From Shewanella psychrophila (GTDB lineage Bacteria > Pseudomonadota > Gammaproteobacteria > Enterobacterales > Shewanellaceae): a stretch of DNA of 64,000 nt. The position numbers and the translations under genes are program-made. The stretch spans positions 4,712,001 to 4,776,000 of the forward strand of contig NZ_CP014782.1 of assembly GCF_002005305.1 (NCBI RefSeq). Direction: 5' to 3'. The first letter of the stretch is position 1; each line of letters starts with the position of its first letter. This document shows positions 62,119-64,000 of the stretch, in pieces. The notes under the pieces are model-generated. The model was not told where the DNA came from. It saw nothing but the letters and a program-made list of their open reading frames with translations, and ran no database searches.

Positions 62119-62526
62119 TCAATGACAGTTAGCCGCCCCTTGCCTGCGTTTTCTATCTAAGTGTTCACAATAGGCATCTAACTCTTGAAGTGTTCCCACA
62201 GGGCCTTTAAATAATCGACTAAACTCAGTAGTCAGTTTCAGCCAGTTTTCTTGAGGAATGTTGAGTCTGTCGAGTAGCTGTTGGGATGTTTGACTAATGG
62301 CACTACGCTTGTCATCTCTAATAATACGCCCTGTATCATCAACTAGTTGTAAGTAATCTTTAGCACTGAACATCAGTCCTTTTGGCATATCCTTACGCTC
62401 TTTGCCCACAAATGGCAGCAGTGACTTAGGTTTCTCTCCGTTACAAGCCGCTGTAATACGTCGTTGAATACTAGTGAAGTCTGAGGTTTCCGGTGTAGCG
62501 GCCATCTTGGCGAAAATAACAACCAT
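62119..62526 (-). pseudogene. C-terminal fragment of a Y1 (REP-associated-type) transposase
   Basis: A 135-residue frame matching only the last third of transposases of the IS200-like/REP-associated group common in Shewanella: LLPFVGKERKDMPKG, FSAKDYLQLVDDTGRIIRDDKR, and NWLKLTTEFSRLFKGPVG. The catalytic tyrosine and HUH half at the N-terminus is missing, and the beginning of the frame (AKMAATPETSDFTSIQRRI) lines up with the middle of the full protein. It is therefore a remnant. Family assignment is from memory of these motifs. Confidence 0.72.
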
Positions 62527-62935
62527 GGGTGTACCTGCCCATCAACAAACTCAACAACTAATCCTAAACAGCAACATACAAGAGTGTATTATCGCCACCG
62601 ATTAATACTTCTTCACAGTCAATGTTTTAATGGCAAACCCCATCAAATACAAACCAAAAGCAACAAGTTCAACCATTTGTTTTTACTTTAATTTAACCAA
62701 GATGCATGGCATGAGCATCATGTTTAATAAGCTAGAAAATAAATACTCAAAAAGGTGTAATAACTATGCTTTATCTGTGATTAATCTCATCAAGCCAGAG
62801 AATCGTTTTACATACTGGATTTAAGGGGGTAATCTTGCCCCCCTCGATTTGAATGGATATTCAAAATTAATTTCAAATTGGACGAAATGTTAACTTATTG
62901 CAATTGTGCCAAAACGGTAATTTAGGGTAAAAAAA
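62527..62935. other. intergenic region before the YjiH-type gene
   Basis: About 410 bp. A 64-codon plus-strand frame at 62630 has no good ribosome site or domain and is not supported. TAGGG before the GTG at 62936 serves as ribosome site for the next gene. Confidence 0.4.
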
Positions 62936-64000
62936 GTGGCTGAAAAACAAACCCATAACATAAAAACGATACTGACGTTTATCATTCCGTCATTGATAGG
63001 TCTGCTGCTGTTTATGACGCCTATCAGCTATAACGATGCTATCACTATCCCGATCGCTATTGTCTCTAAGGGGCTACAGAGCCTACTTGGTGACACTATC
63101 ACTGCTATTGTTACCGCGATCATCGTGATAACGACCGCGGCGAGTTTGATAACTAAGTTGTTTAAGCCTGCAATGATCATCAATCATGCATTCTTCAACG
63201 CACTGCTCAATGTCACGCCAGCTTGGCTGGTTGTTCGCATACTTGGCGCCATCTTCGTGGTGATGACTTTCTTCGGTGTTGGCCCTGAAGCGATTACCTC
63301 TGGTGATACTGGTGCGTTGATCTTAAATGACCTCTTACCATCGCTATTTAGTGTCTTCATCTTCGCCGGCATGTTACTGCCGTTACTGATGAACTTTGGC
63401 TTACTCGAGTTTATCGGTACGCTGTTAACTAAAATCATGCGTCCGGTTTTTAACTTGCCAGGACGTAGCGCAGTAGACTGTATGGCTTCTTGGTTAGGTG
63501 ATGGTAGTGTCGCCATCTTGATGACCAGCAAGCAATATGAGAAGCGTTTATATACCCAAAGAGAAGCGGCTGTTATCGGTACCACTTTTTCTGCCGTATC
63601 TATTACCTTCTCTCTGGTGGTTATCTCTCAGGTCAAACTCGAGCATATGTTTGTGCCTTTCTATTTAACCGTGTGTTTAGCGGGTATATTGGCTGCTGTT
63701 ATCGTACCTAAACTCCCTCCACTGCGTTGGAAGAAAGATAACTATATCGATAGCACTCCAAGACATCCTGACGATGAAGTAATCCCACAGGGACACGGAG
63801 TATTTTCTTGGGGCCTAGATCAGGCACTGGCTAAAGCAGGACAAGCTAACGGTATCAAGCAGACATTTAACGACGGCATAAAGAATGTCATCGACATGGT
63901 ATTTGGCGTTATTCCAGTTGTCATGGGGATTGGTACTATTGCCTTGATTATCGCTGAATATACACCGGTATTTGAATATTTAGGCATGCCGTTTATTCCG
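62936..64000 (+). CDS. yjiH: YjiH-family membrane protein (nucleoside-recognition/Gate domain), 3' end outside window
   Basis: The frame is open from a GTG at 62936 to the last base (355 codons), so the C-terminus is missing. Many membrane segments are predicted. The Gate domain shows in FIFAGMLLPLLMNFGLLEFIGTLLTKIMRP and in SAVDCMASWLGDGSVAILMTSKQYE, in short pieces typical of YjiH. KNVIDMVFGVIPVVMGIGTIALIIAEYTPVFEYLG opens the second half. The family is a putative transporter whose substrate is unknown. The 408-bp upstream gap holds a transposase remnant's edge. Confidence 0.88.
   Translation, partial: MAEKQTHNIKTILTFIIPSLIGLLLFMTPISYNDAITIPIAIVSKGLQSLLGDTITAIVTAIIVITTAASLITKLFKPAMIINHAFFNALLNVTPAWLVVRILGAIFVVMTFFGVGPEAITSGDTGALILNDLLPSLFSVFIFAGMLLPLLMNFGLLEFIGTLLTKIMRPVFNLPGRSAVDCMASWLGDGSVAILMTSKQYEKRLYTQREAAVIGTTFSAVSITFSLVVISQVKLEHMFVPFYLTVCLAGILAAVIVPKLPPLRWKKDNYIDSTPRHPDDEVIPQGHGVFSWGLDQALAKAGQANGIKQTFNDGIKNVIDMVFGVIPVVMGIGTIALIIAEYTPVFEYLGMPFIP

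Noticed and set aside
62630..62824. 64-codon plus-strand frame before yjiH
   Set aside because: It lacks a convincing ribosome site and its composition follows the AT-rich background.

Overview
The window reads as a chromosomal stretch of a marine gammaproteobacterium, most likely Shewanella. The genus call is inference from gene content: two MipA/OmpV proteins, a DUF3019 protein, NrfA with NnrS, a DeoD/TsgA-like pair, many c-di-GMP proteins, and UbiUVT. About 50 protein genes were supported. No rRNA, tRNA or CRISPR array was seen. Both window edges cut genes: a TonB-dependent receptor on the left and a YjiH-type membrane protein on the right.

Layout. 1-5.2 kb: siderophore receptor, deoD, a TsgA-like MFS transporter, a 46-residue very basic ORF and a Crp-family regulator. 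5.3-13.4 kb: an AraC regulator, an RND efflux pair, a decayed second copy of the same araC beside a Bcr-type MFS gene, and a GNAT protein. The araC start region and divergent promoter occur on both sides of the RND operon as diverged direct repeats, so this block has a duplication history. 13.6-17.8 kb: a two-component system flanked by two outward genes, a lipoprotein and a low-complexity protein. Both genes carry the same GTAAGC-N4-GTAAGC direct-repeat box, which suggests a small undescribed regulon. 18.3-21.6 kb: a compact MipA-DUF3019-regulator-kinase operon. 21.9-26 kb: an IS4-family element, a lipoprotein of unknown function, and a second MipA gene with a CC0125-type lipoprotein.

26.4-34.3 kb: a short threonyl-tRNA synthetase paralogue behind a strong hairpin leader, a lipoprotein glycerophosphodiesterase, a chagasin-like inhibitor, ammonia-forming nitrite reductase NrfA, NnrS and a PAP2 phosphatase. 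34.4-36.4 kb: a porin gene split by an ISAs1-family element with a visible 9-bp target duplication. Removing the element restores one reading frame of about 251 codons. 36.9-45.6 kb: a small protein, an RhlE-like helicase, two GGDEF/EAL proteins, an orphan periplasmic binding protein, a YbgC-like thioesterase and an HDOD protein.

45.8-57.8 kb is rich in anaerobic and metal functions. TrhP, a U32 tRNA hydroxylation protein, sits behind a perfect FNR-type palindrome. A nine-copy 9-bp tandem repeat and a duplicated start of the downstream ferredoxin gene follow. Then come a metallophosphoesterase, a mercury-type cluster (merR, merT, merP, a GDCCVxC protein, and a convergent second HMA/beta-barrel/MerT-like module) with no merA visible, and ubiT / ubiU-ubiV for oxygen-independent quinone synthesis. 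58-64 kb: an Aer-like chemoreceptor, another orphan binding protein, small unknown genes, a fragment of a Y1 (REP-associated-type) transposase, and the start of yjiH.

The most promising targets for new biology are the GTAAGC-box two-component regulon, the merA-less metal module, the MipA/DUF3019 system, and the editing-less ThrRS paralogue with its leader.
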